Source: Galdieria partita (taxonomy: Eukaryota > Rhodophyta > Bangiophyceae > Galdieriales > Galdieriaceae). From it: a stretch of 64,000 nt of DNA. The stretch is from positions 1-64,000 of the forward strand of contig BQMJ01000026.1 in NCBI GenBank assembly GCA_025991245.1, given 5' to 3'. The translations under genes and the position numbers were made by a program. Below the pieces are notes generated by a model. That model saw only the letters and a list, made by a program, of their open reading frames with translations, made no database searches and was not told the DNA's origin. Positions 1 to 12,820 of this stretch are shown piece by piece (the first letter of the stretch is position 1; each line of letters starts with the position of its first letter).

Positions 1-443
1 AACCCTAATAAACCCTAATAAACCCTAATAAACCCTAATAAACCCTAATAAACCCTAATAAACCCTAAATAACCCTAATAAACCCTAATAAACCCTAATA
101 AACCCTAATAAACCCTAATAAACCCTAATAAACCCTAATAAACCCTAATAAACCCTAAATAAACCCTAATAAACCCTAAATAAACCCTAATAAACCCTAA
201 TAAACCCTAAATAAACCCTAAATAAACCCTAATAAACCCTAATAAACCCTAATAAACCCTAATAAACCCTAATAAACCCTAATAAACCCTAATAAACCCT
301 AATAAACCCTAATAAACCCTAATAAACCCTAATAAACCCTAAATAAACCCTAATAAACCCTAATAAACCCTAATAAACCCTAATAAACCCTAATAAACCC
401 TAATAAACCCTAATAAACCCTAATAAACCCTAGTAAACCCTAG
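1..443. repeat. Telomere, C-rich strand, 10-nt repeat
   Basis: The window begins with an uninterrupted array of AACCCTAATA units (G-strand TATTAGGGTT), with scattered 11-nt variants carrying an extra A (AACCCTAAATA), densest at about 160-235 and once near 345. The C-rich strand reads 5' to 3' into the chromosome, as expected at a left chromosome end. The array loses regularity from about 430. The core CCCTAA is shared with plant- and animal-type telomeres, but the unit is longer. Confidence 0.97.
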
Positions 444-540
444 TAAAAACTAGTAAAAACTAAAAACAAAGAAAACCTAATAGAACCTAATAGAACCTAG
501 TAAAACCTCAGTGAAAACTCAGTAAACCCTGAATAAGAAA
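424..540. repeat. Degenerate telomere-proximal repeats
   Basis: Here the array decays into variants such as AACCCTAGTA, AAAACTAGTA, AACCTAATAG and AAACTCAGTA before the first subtelomeric unit starts. Increasing divergence away from the tip is the usual picture for old telomere repeats no longer renewed by telomerase. Confidence 0.85.
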
Positions 541-3500
541 GAAAAATGCATACTTTTCTCTGCCAGACTACACATATTTTAGAATTCACTGCTTTTTTTT
601 CTTCATTGCATCCTATAAGAAAGTCCTTCAATTCTATCACTCGTTCTAGCTGGCTTCTAGTATATTTAATGAGGTCACATTTTTTATAAAGTTTGTTTTA
701 ATGGCCATATGACTTTTGTTATGTGCTTTTTTTTCTTTGTGCATTTCAGTTTTATTGCGGAAACACTTGGAAGCCTAAAGGAAATGTTTACATTTTATCT
801 TTAAGTAATTATCGTCCTTTTTCTAGCCATATTCCTGTTGTGTTGCGTCGATTGAAAATTTTAAGCGGTTTGTTTCAATGAAAATTTTTTTTTGTTGATT
901 TTAGCCTTACTACCTCTCTCTTTTATTGACCAAGTTGTAATGCAAATTATTAAAGCTTTTATTACATATCTTTTTTCTTTGTTCTTAGTTAAAGCCGTAT
1001 ATGTTGTGTAAAGAATCCTCGAGCTTTCTTATAATGGTTGAATGTTCCTTTACTTATCCTGTTTATATTTCTCTATAGTATGATACTTTGGATTAAAACA
1101 GTAATAAACCTTAGTAAAACTTAATGGACCTTGATAAGAAGAGCTCCCATTGCCCTGTATCAAACCATCCGCATCTCAACAAGTATCACGGTCTATGCCA
1201 TACTGATTTTTTAAAGAAAGTAGCTATTTTTTTTTCTATGAAGTCTTTTACTTTTGCTATAGGTCTAGTAAAATTAGCTAATTTTCAAATGGTTCTTCTT
1301 GTTTTGCCAGTGGTAAAATGACTTGCCTTGTGAGCTATTTTTTTGTATGTTTGTATTGGTTGTTTATTAAGGGAGAACCTGAAATTTAAGAAAAATTTTA
1401 AGATGTTACTTTTAATTCAAAGCTTTTTTGAGTTGAACCATTTCTCTATTGCTTTGCAGTAATTCGAATTTTGAGGTATTTAGAAATTGTGAGCATTTTT
1501 CTTAAATGGCTCCTTTTTGTTGTCATTAGCATTATTACCGTCGTTCTTCAGTGACCGAGTGGCACGGTAAATTTATGGATTTTTCACATTATGTTTTTTT
1601 GCTTTGTCTGGTATTTGTGCCAAAAATGTATTTGGTGTAAGTTCCTTTTGGTTTCTGATATGGGATGAATTTACCTTGAATCACCCTGTTAATTTCTTCC
1701 AGTAGTATTTGAAAGTTTAGTTAAATATGCATATTTAACTTGAATTTATGCCCTAATAAAGCCAAAAAAACCAAAATAAAGAAAAATTCTTATTGCTTTT
1801 AGCCAGGACATGCCTAGTCTTTCAATACATTGCGCTCTAGTTGTCTCAAAGTAGGAGTGCGCAGAGTAAATTGTTTATGTCTAGTTTCTTATTTATGCTT
1901 TTTGCCAAAGAATTGTTACGTTTGTTTTATTTTTTATGCTCGTTGTGCTACTGACCTAGTTTCGTTTCCTGTCAGCTACATTTTGTTTAAGCTTTTTTTG
2001 GATTGAAAACTAGAGTTACTTGTTACATTCCTCGTTAGTTCAGATTTTTTTGGAGTTCACAATTTTCTGCTTCTTTTGCATTATTTTGAGATTTTAAGTC
2101 TTTCGTTTAAATGGCACCCTTCTGGTGACGTTAGTCTAAGGAACGCGCAATGTACGCGAAGAAGTCCTCGTAACAGTTGAGCAATCTGTCACAATTAACA
2201 TTTTCCTCTCTTTGTTTTTTGTTGTTTTCGTTATTGTATTCAAGGATTGTCCTTTCTTGTTACTACTTTTCTATAAATGAAAAAAAATTTTTCTTCTGTA
2301 TTTCATTGTGATATAGCAAATGAACTACCTTTCATCAAAAGCATTGTATTTGTTTTCTGCGAGCCGATTGCTGTAACGTTTTAACTTCGTTTCACAAGGT
2401 CGACAAATATCTACCCCATGAGAACAGATTCAATGTATTGATGATGTCAACAACATGCGGTATATAGAAATTCTTTAATATATCCTCATCTTTCTATTTC
2501 TCTAATTTTTTATTCTATGGTTGGCTTGTAAAATTGGTATTTGTATTGTTCCTTTAATAAACGGTAGATACAAGTGTAGCCCTTATAATGCAAAGATTAC
2601 CTATTTCTCTTTGATACATTGCATAAATTCCTCTTCAGTACTTTTTCATAATGCCAATATAATAGAACTGAAACTGAAATGCTGAAATCCTTTTCTTTTT
2701 TTTTAGTGTTGCCATAAATTTTATAAATTATTGAATTTTTTATGCAATAATGTCACAGTAATGTTTCTCGAAAATTTCTCTTTTCATATAGGTTTGTATG
2801 GGTATTACTTGGTAACGATAATGATATTTCTTTATTGCCTTTTCTTATTAAATTCGTTGATATCTCCAGTGCATGCATAATGAAAAACTTCCCAATTTGG
2901 ATTGTTTCGAAGCTTTTGTTTCGATCGTTTCTCCAAGACTTTCATGGTTGAACCTTATGAGAATCGTCTTTAAAAATCTGTCTCATATAGCAAAATTTTG
3001 AGTATGGTTTTTGGTCACTTTGTTGTATTTTACGTTGCAGTGTTATTGAAAATTCAACCATTTGGTGAAGGAATTTTGGCTTTCTGATAATTGAGAGAGA
3101 CTGCTTGTTTCGTTTCATTCGGTAAATAGCTTACTACTTGAAATATAGTGTCGCTATACATCTTTAGCCAAAAGTAAGCAATGCCTATGCTATTCTTGGA
3201 TTCTCAGAATTAGAACTTTGTGTTTGGTTAGAAACTTTTTAAACTTTCTTTTATTTATTCTCAACAATGTCAAACTCCGAATCAATTTGTTGGTTGGTTT
3301 TTCATGTGCGTACTCTTATGCCCTGGATTCTTGCTCAATGGTTATTTTATAAGAATGACTGAATTAGGAGATTCAATCGTCGTTTAGGTTCTTTGTTCAC
3401 ATTTCAAAACGTTGACTTCCTTTATCCTTTTTCTTCTAGTACTACTGTCTGTTTTCCTTTTGTGTTTTATGTCTTATAACCCTTGAATGTGTAATGAAGC

Positions 3501-5008
3501 TTTTTTAGGTTCTATTTCACCTATGTACTAAAATGTTCGAGGTGAGAATACATTGATTTTTTTATATGCAGATTTGTTCTACTTTTCTTGTTACTAAATT
3601 TCGCATTATCACCTACTGTTTACCCCTTTGAACAACTAGGAATATTGATGCCATAAAGGACAAATAATGTATTGAAATTCAATTTTTTCACTTGGGCCAA
3701 CCTCCCTAAATTCTTTCGTTTTCTATAGACTCTATTCGAGACGATATTTTTATCGCTCTTCTAACGAACCGTAAATCATTTTAGAAAAACAGTTAAACTT
3801 TTTTATTTGAAAAGACACGACTTTCCATTTTTTTTTTCTGAAAAACCACGGGGTTTTCTCAATTCACTAGATAGTCGTAAAAGAATCTAATAGAGCATAA
3901 AATTAAGTGGTTTAGATTCGGTTAAATACTTTTGAAATTGTGTCAACATTCTTGATGATTTTTGTGATTTTGCTAAATTATTTCGAGTGACAAAATAATT
4001 CTTCCTTTGAAATCTTTTTGGAATCACCCCCACAGTTGTATTTGTATTGTATGTAAGCGATATTCAATTGTTCCATTTGTTTCACTTTTATTGAAGTTTT
4101 TCATTCTTTGGGGGAGCTGAGCAATTTGGTTATGAATTCGATATATTGCGAAATCTAAATCTGATAACTTTTTGCAGCTAACGTATTGCATGGCTTGTTT
4201 CACTATAGTCGTTTTTGATATTGAAAAGCGACGGTTTTTCGAAAAGTAGAATCTTGCAACTGTCGGTTTTTACTATGGAGTATCTTTTATCAGACACCTT
4301 TTTTGTAAAAAAAATTTTTTTGCTTTCTTGTGGTAACTGGATCCATTGTGTTCTATTTTATGTTGATCGGCATAATATTATAAAGGAATTGTACTGTTGG
4401 TATATATAATGAAGACAAAGCAAGTCACGCCTTTTCCATAAAGAAGCCTCAAATGAATTGAACCGTTAGCAATCTAGCCACAAAAGTTCAACGTTTTCTG
4501 TAGCATCTTGGACATTATATGCTTTATGTCAGTATGACTATGTTTTGAATGACAGCTTGTAGAGAAGCATATCTCTCAAGATTACTTTTCCTCCATGAAT
4601 TAGTTGTGTGTTCTTTCTTGTTCTTTGAAATCATCCTGTTGTTTTTGCTTTTCTCTTTAAATATATAAAATTTCTTTTGAGTTTCTCAATTTGACATAAG
4701 TACTGAATGAACTGTTTCCGACTACTATGATTGGTGTTTCTTTGAACATGTTCGATGGACTCTGCTTTTTACTTCCCCTTTTCACTGTCGACTAATGTCC
4801 ATCCATGAGAACAATTAGAGATTCTTATTCAATAAAACAAGTAGTATATGGAATTTCTTCAATCTTTTTTAGAGATTCTATTTCTCCAAAGGCTTTTTAT
4901 TCGAAGGTTTCTTTTAAAGTAGCTTTGTATTGTTCCTTTATTAAATACTTGAAAGAACCGTTATCAAGTCTTAATAAAAAATTTTTCTATTGTCCTCTGA
5001 GATACGTC
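540..5008. repeat. Subtelomeric tandem unit A, about 4.5 kb
   Basis: This T-rich, stop-dense block holds no credible gene; its longest open frames are under 75 codons and resemble nothing known. It is a diverged direct copy of 5055-9520. Matching anchors are the TACACATATTTTA string at 568 and 5085, the segment around AATGC(C/T)TATGCTATTCTTGG at about 3180 and 7695, GCATGGCTTGTTTCACTATAG at 4188 and 8691, and the end segment near GTCCTCTGA at about 4995 and 9500. Offsets are 4500-4520 throughout. Identity looks very high around 3000-4400 and lower near the 5' end. Confidence 0.9.
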
Positions 5009-5060
5009 AAACCCCAATAGACCCTAGCCAATAGTAAACCTGAAACCTAAAAAAGGAAAA
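5009..5060. repeat. Interstitial decayed telomere tract at unit junction
   Basis: Between the two tandem units the sequence reads as eroded telomere repeats (CCCCAATAGACCCTAGCCAATAGTAAACCTGAAACCTAA), the same kind of decay seen at 424-540 just before unit A. Each large unit is therefore preceded by telomere-like DNA on its distal side. Confidence 0.7.
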
Positions 5061-8000
5061 AATGCCCACTCCCTTCTGTCAGCCTACACATATTTTACAA
5101 TTTAGTGCATTTTTTCTCTTAATTGCTTTTTAAACGAAAGTTTCTTAATTCTATCAAGCCTCTTCTTTTTCCTTTAGTCTAGTATAACTAGTCGCAAATT
5201 TTACTGAGTGTTTGGTGGCGCTTTGGAGACTGTTCTTGTGGTTTATTTTTCCATTATATTTGTATTTGAGGAATATTGCATGAAAACTTGGAAACGAAAA
5301 GAGAAAAAAAAATATATTTTGCTTTTATCTACTGATTGCCCTTCTTTTGTTTAGGCATTTTCATGCCGTGTTTTGTTGGTTTAAAATTTGGAGCAGTTTG
5401 CTTGATTGAAAATTTTTTTGGTATGATTCTTGCCTTGAAACTCTCGTTTGTCATTGATTTTGTTGCAGAACCATTTATTAAAGCTTTTTTTTACTGGTTT
5501 TTACTTATTCTTGTGAAGCCGTATTCATTGGGTGAAGGATCCTTTTGCTTTATTCTGTTGGATGAATGTTCCTTTTTCTATCCTGTTTGTTTCTTTCTAT
5601 AGTATGTGTCTTTTATTAGAAACAGTAAAAAAATTTAAAAAAAACTAATTAACCCTAAAAAAATTCCTATTGTCCTGTTCCGGGTCATTCGCATTTGATG
5701 ATTCATTAGGTTTTTGGAAATTTCAATTAATTGGAGAAAAAAAAACGAATTGGTTCTGTCAAGACCTTTACTTTTGGTTTTAGTTCCGTAAAAATAATTG
5801 ATTCTCAAACTGTGCTGCTTGTTTTGCCAGAGATCAAATGACTTGCCACGTGAGCTATTTCTGCGTATGTTTGTATTTGTTGTTTGCTACGGGTGTTTAG
5901 GTAAAATATTAGGATACTATTTTTAATTCAAAGCTCTTTTCAGTCAAGGAATTTCTCTGTTGCTTTGCAATAATTCGAAATTTTGAGCTGCTTAGAAATT
6001 GTGAGCATTTTTCTTGAATGGTAGTTTTTTTTGTTATTGTTAGCATCATTACCTTTGTTCTTGATTGACTCATTGCAAATTAATTGTTTTTTTTCATATT
6101 ATGATATTTTGCTTCATGTTTTATTTGTGCCGAATCTAATTGGTGAAGTATCCTTTTGCTTTCTTATATTGGATGAATTTACCTTGAATCACCCTGTTAA
6201 TATCTTCCAATAGTATTTGAACTTTTAGGTAAGTATGTATATTTAGCTTGAAAGTATACCCTAATGAAGTATTATAAAACCAAAATGACGAAAAAATGCT
6301 TGTTGCTTTCATCCTGGACATACCTAGTTTTTCAATTCACTGAGCTCTAGTAGTCTCAAAGTTTTAGTGGGCAGAGTGAATTGTTTATGTCCGGTTTCTT
6401 ATTTATGCTTTTCTGCCAGAGAATAGTTACGTATTGTTTTATTTTTTTTGCTTTCTGTGCTACTGACCAAGTTTGGTCTCCTGTCAGCTACATCTTGTTT
6501 AGACTTTTTTTGGATTGAAAACTATAGTTAGTTTTTTACATTCCTTCTTAAGTTCAAGTTTTATTAAGAATGCACAATGTTCTGCTACTTTTGTATCGTT
6601 TTGAGATTCTGGGTAGTTCGTTTAAATGGTATCCTTCTGATGACGTTAGTTCAAGGTGCGAGCAATGTACGCGAACAGGTCATCGCAACATTAGAACAAT
6701 CTGCCACTATGTAACATTTTCTTTTCTTTGTTTTGTGCTGTCTTCATTGCTGCATCCAAGAATTACTCCTTCTTTTCGCTACTTTTCCTTCAATGAGAAA
6801 AACAACATTTTTTCTTCTGTATTTCTATGTGATATAGTTACTAAACTCCCTTTCATCAAAGGTACTGTATTTTTTTCTCTGTGAGCAGATTGCTGTAACT
6901 TTTTTACTTTGTTTCACACAGTTGAGAAATATCTGCCTGATGAGGACAGATTCATGGTACCAATGATGTAAAGAACAAGTGGTACTTAAAAATTCCTCGA
7001 TATATTCTCAAGTTTTTATTTCTCTAAGGGTTTTTTCTATGGCTTTTTTCTAAAATTGGTTTTGGTATTGTTCTTTTAGTAAACCGTATAAAGAAAGTCC
7101 TAAGCTGGTAATGCAAAAATTGCCTATTTCCCTTTGATATATTGCAGAAATTTCTCTTCAATACCGTTTTATAATGCCAATGCAATAGAACTGAAAATGA
7201 AATGCTGAAATCTTTTCCTTTTTTTAACTGGTTTCACAAATTTTGAAATTTTAAAATTTTTATGCCTTGGTGACATAGTAGCTTTTTCGTTGAATTTTTC
7301 TTTTTATATAGGTACTACATTGTAGAGATGATGTTCTTTGTTTACTGATTTTTCTTATTCAGATCGCTGCTTCCTGCAGTGCATACATAATAATAAGCTT
7401 TGAATATGGATAATTTCGAAACTTTTGTTTCAATGGTTTCGCCAAGATCTTCATGGTTGAACCTTACCTTATTAGAATCGTTTTTAGAAATTTGTCTTAT
7501 ATAGCAAAATTCTAAGTATTGTTATTTGGTCATTTTATTGTATTCTACGGTGCAATGCAATTGAAAATTTAATCATTTGGTGAAGGAATTTTGGCTCTCT
7601 GATAATTGAGAGAGACTGCTTGTTTCGTTTCATTCGGTAAATAGCCTATTACTTAAAATATAGTGTCGCTATACATCTTTAGCCAAAAGTAAACAATGCT
7701 TATGCTATTCTTGGATTCTCAGAAATAGAACTTTTTGTTTGGTGAGAAATTTTTTAAACTTTCTTTTATTTATTCTCAACAATGTCAAACTCCGAATCAA
7801 TTTGTTGGTTTTTCATGTGCGTACTCTTATGCCATAGATTTTTGTTCTATTGTTTTTTTGTAAGAATGACTGAATTAGAAGATTTTATCATCGTTTAGGC
7901 TTTTTGTTCACATTTCAAAACGTTGACTTTCTTTATCCTTTCTCTTCTAGTACTACTGTCTCCTTTTCTTTTGTGGTTTCTGTCTTATAATCCTTTAATA

Positions 8001-9520
8001 TGTAATGAAGTTTTCCTAGGTTTTATTATACCTATATACTAAACTGTTTGAGATAAGAATATATTGACTTTTTCTGTAGGCGGATTTGTTCTATTCTTTT
8101 TTTAACTAAATTGTGCATTATCACCTACTGTTTACCTCTGAGTACAACTAGAAATACTGATGCCCATAAAGGACAAATAATGTATTGAAATTCTTCAATT
8201 TTTTCACATGGGCCGACCTCATTAAATTCTTTCTTTTTCTATAGACTCTATTCGAGACGACATTTTTATCGCTCTTCTAATGAACCGTAGATCATTTCAG
8301 AAAAGCAGTTAAACTTTTTTTTATTTGAAAACACACGACTTTCCATTTCTTTTTCTAAAAAGCATGCGTTTTTCTCAATTCACTAGATCGTCGTAAAAGA
8401 ATCTAATAGAGTATAAAATTAAGTGGTGTAGATTCGGTTAAATTCTTTTGAAATTGTGTCAACATTCTTGAAGTTTTTTTTTTGATTTTGCTAATTTATC
8501 TCGTGTGACAAAGTAATTCTTCCTTTGAAGTCTTTTCGAAACCACCCCCACAGTTGTATTGGTGATATCCAATTGTTCCATTTCTTTCATTTTTATTGAA
8601 CTTTTAGTTTTTGGGGGGAGCTGAGCAATTTGGTTATGAATTTGATATATTGCGAAATCTAAATCTGGAAATTTTTACACCTAACGTATTGCATGGCTTG
8701 TTTCACTATAGTCGTTTTTGATATTGAAAAGCGACAGTTCTTCGAAAAGTCGAATCTTGCAACTGTTGGTTGTTACTATGTGGTATCTTTTATCAGACAC
8801 TTCTTTTTTGTAAGAAAAATTTTTTGCTTTCTTATGGTAACTGCATCCATTGTGTACGATTTTATGCTGATCGGCATAATATTATACACGAATTGTACTG
8901 TTGATATATATAGTGAAGACAAAGCAAGCCACATTCTTCTCATAAAAAGGCCTCAAATGAATTAAACAATTAGCAATTTCGACACAAAAGTTCAATGTAG
9001 GTCTATAGCAACTTGGATTATGTCAGTTTGACTATGCTTTGAATGACAGCTTGTTGAGAGACATATCTCTCAAGAGCACTTTTCCTCCACTAGTTTGTTG
9101 TATTTTCATTCTTGTGCTTCGAAATCATCCTGGTGTTTTTGTTTCTCTCCTAAAATATATAGAATTTCTTTTGAGTATTTCAATTTGACAAAAGTATTGA
9201 ATTGTTTACGACTGAGAATATGGTAGGTTCTTTTTTGAACATGCATTTGGATACTACTTCTTACTATCTTTTGCATTGTCGACTAATGTCTGCTCAAGAG
9301 AAAAATTAGAGATACTTATTCAATAATGGCAAGCAGTATATGAGAATTCTTCAACTTTCTAGAGATTCTATTTCTCTTGCTGTCTTTCTTTTCTCTATGG
9401 GTTATTTTCAAAATCGATATCTTTATCGTTCACTTATTAGTCTATAAGTGTACCAGAGAAAGAAACGTTACAAAGGTCTAATAAAAAAAGAATTGTCTAG
9501 TGTCCTCTGACATACGTCAT
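5055..9520. repeat. Subtelomeric tandem unit B, about 4.5 kb
   Basis: This is the second, proximal copy of the subtelomeric unit, collinear with unit A over its whole length and with small indels. No gene is supported: the longest frames (88-104 codons, for example at 5336-5602 and 6570-6884) are not preserved in unit A and are low-complexity hydrophobic translations of T-rich DNA. The right-hand part (about 7550-9000) matches unit A more closely than the left. Confidence 0.9.
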
Positions 9521-12500
9521 GCGCTTTCCTTCAATGAATTATGTTCTCGTGAAACAAATGTTATACTGCAAGGAATTATTTAATGATTCACATATTTTGA
9601 TACAACCTTGTTGCTTTCATATTGGGTAGTGTTTAAGTTTTGTTTTGTTTGTTGATCCTTTCGTGTCAATTCAATTTCGCCTATGAATTCTTCATCCTCT
9701 AACATACTCGTACACTTGTACCGCTTTTGACTAACCATGAATTTTTTCTAGTACTTGTTTTTGGGAAACATTTTCATTTGTTTGGAGCCAACATAATTCA
9801 TTATTTACTTGAAATCGTGCTAAAATGAATTGGCTCCGTTTCTTGCAACTATATTACTCGAAATCTACCGTATTAGAGTCTTTTTCGATTCACTGACCGT
9901 GGTTTGAAAAGTGCAACCTTGTTTCGCCCTATTTTTTCCTTATGTTGTCCTATCTATTACTTAGCAATTTAGCAAAACAGCTCTTTACCCTCTTATTATC
10001 CTTGTACCCTCATTATTCATTCTGTGAATATCTTTGTATACTATACTGCTACTTTGGTAATGTTATGCATATTGAACAAAATGTAAGCCATACCATACAT
10101 ATGCCATAAAAAAGCATTCAACTGAAAGGAACAGTTAACAGTGACAACATAAATGTTCCATCATGTCTACTGTTCTTCAGGTTTCTTCTTGCTTTATGTC
10201 TACCTGGTCTATACTTTGAGCGGCAGCTACAATCAATTTGTTCTTCTTTGTTTTCTTAGCTTAAATAATTTTTTAGTTTTTTACTATGCATTACATAATA
10301 TTTTGGCTTCTTTCTAGCTCTTTTCTCTAGAATTTTCTATTTGAAACTCTTTGTTTGGGAAGTTCTCTAATCGAAATTTTATTTCTTCCATTAGTACCAT
10401 AAGAAATTTCGATGTATCTAGCGTCCATATCGATACTTGGTTAATAGAAATTAAAAGAATATGTTGTACAGAAGTACAAATTCATTTCTATGCTTTAATA
10501 GGAAGTAAAGAGCAAGATTGAGACTAGATGTCTGTGTTAGTGACACAACTTGAAACACTGTGACACTTGCGACGTTGCAAGAGAAGCTCTACTTGTAATT
10601 ATTCTAGTGCATTTGCAAAATGGCTCAAGAATTTTCTACTGGATAAACTTTAGTAGAATGCACATTCGAAGATTTTGAATCAATCTTTGGTGTTTCCTTA
10701 ACTTTGTCAGAAAAAAATGGAGCATGAAAGAAGAGATTGATAAGTTCTATTCTTTTACTCCCTCATTTCTCTTGATTTTGACTACTACTTGTTTTTATAT
10801 TTACAAATAAATAGCACTCTAGCCACTTTTCAGACAGTTGGAACTTACTCTTGGCTATTTGTGAAAAAGTTTATATGAAACAAGAAAACAAAAATTAGTA
10901 TATACAAGCCAATTTCTACAACTTTTTTTCCACAAATATCTGCTTTAAAAAGAATTTCGAAAAATTTTTGAATTTTGTCGAGAATTGGCTACGTAGAACA
11001 AAACACAGCCCATGACAGCCAAAAGGCAATAAAGTGAGGGGAAATGAATCAATGAACCCTCATGTGAACTCAAATAACTTTTTACTGGATTTCCCAACGA
11101 CCCAGCTTGGATTCTAATTCAGCCTAGTAAAATCTAAAATGCAACAAGTTTTTCATTTGCAGCACAATCTACTAAGGTTCTATATGTTATTTGCTACAAT
11201 TGTTTTCACAGATATCACTTTCTAATTTAGTCTCTTGTAAAGAATAGAGGTTTCCTTGTAAAATTGCATTTCTTCTTGTTGAGTGTGTATGGTTTTTGAA
11301 TATGTAGTTTTTTCCAGGTACTACTTTAGGTGTTTTTTATGTTAATCTTTTTCCTCTTTCACATCACAGTGTAATTGGAAATGATTTCAGCATTGTGTAT
11401 CATAGACAACTTTATAGCTTTAATGTATTTTAATCCGAACTTTTTGTATGGTCCGCTTTTATATGATTTCCTAATTAATTCGCCACTGGGTTATATAAAA
11501 TTTCGTAAACTTTTTCTTCTCTTAGATACCCTGTAATTCGGCAATTTGATTGTGTTTGTTCTTGTTTTAGCTGAATAGTTTGTTTTGAACTGATATTGTT
11601 GTTGCCAGAAATTTTTGGTTTTCTTTTTCTCTTTGCAATTGAATATTCTATGTGGAACTCTCACAAGTACATGCTGTCTTCAATAAGTTTCTGTGATAAA
11701 TAAAGCTTCTCATGTCAATTGTCTTGCATCTCTATTTATCGTTTTGATCGATTTGGGTTGTTTGAGACTTTTCTTTTAAACTGTGGTCTTAGAAGCATTT
11801 TTGTATAGTTGTTCTTCATAATAAAGTTTTTCTTATGAAGCGATACGAGAACTTTCTTTTTTCGGCGTTGGGTGATAGCTCTACTGCATTGGTCCAGCTC
11901 TGTCCAATTATGAATAATTCTGATTGGCTGATTGGTAAAACTTGAATGGTCAATTCTAGTCTTTATCTTGTTTTAAGAATTTGCGTTGATTCTTTGAAGT
12001 CTCTCTGTTTACACCTTTGAGGATCAAAGTGGCTAAACGTTGAGTCTCGCCTCTCCTGAATTGGGTTAAAGCATATCCAAATTGCCAAGATTCGACTTTT
12101 TAGATATTATCAATTGTATTTTCCTTCTATAATGGTCCTTTTTTGTACTGTGTATTCAGTTGGTGTTTGTCCTTCTTTCTTGGCTAAAAGTCTTTCTCGT
12201 TTGTATATAAATGATAAGGTAGTTTGTCTATAAAGAAATTACGTGTCGTGTACATTTTTTATTATCAATTGAATAGAAAAAATTCCTTGCCTTTCAGACA
12301 TTTTTATTATTATTACAATCCAAATGTTGGCGAGAGTTCTTCTTGTATAATTAACTAGTCACGAAATTCAGCGTGTATTCATTCACGGACACTAGACTTC
12401 TACGAAAATAAAATTTTGGCAACCGTACCCACCAGTATGAAGATCGATCGTTCAAGTAAACAGGGCATCAAGAACAAAATATTCATGTCTTGCTCAATTT

Positions 12501-12820
12501 TGCTTTGTAACGTAGGAAGATCCTGGAATATCTTGCACATATCCAGGAATGTTGCTTAGTCGAGTAATTTAATATGCTGAAAGAATCGCTGTCTAAAATG
12601 AGCAATGTATTTATAAATTCGTGGATAGTTGTCAGTTTGTATACTGTGTGCTTGTCAGCCTTTTTATAGAATTGTACGTTGTATAACTGGTTGTGATTTC
12701 CCAATAGAAAGACAGGGCTATTTAAGTGCCTACAGTAATACTATTCAAACAATATCCTTTCAAAAACTGTGTCTCACAAACTGTCAACTGCTGAGTATTT
12801 ATAGACTTGAGCACAAAAGA
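9521..12820. other. Gene-free subtelomeric DNA with partial third unit copy
   Basis: No open frame of convincing length or composition is present. The stretch at about 10,080-10,260 (GCCATAAAAAAGCATTCAACTGAAAGGAACAGTTAACA and following) lines up with the end of units A and B at about 4420-4560 and 8920-9060, including the motif reading GCTTTATGTCnnnnTGnnCTAT. A worn fragment of a third unit therefore lies here. I recognise nothing in the rest. Confidence 0.5.

Noticed and set aside
8693-8965. 90-codon ORF in unit B
   Set aside because: The matching segment of unit A (4190-4460) does not keep the frame open, and the protein is unrecognisable, so it is chance within a non-coding repeat.
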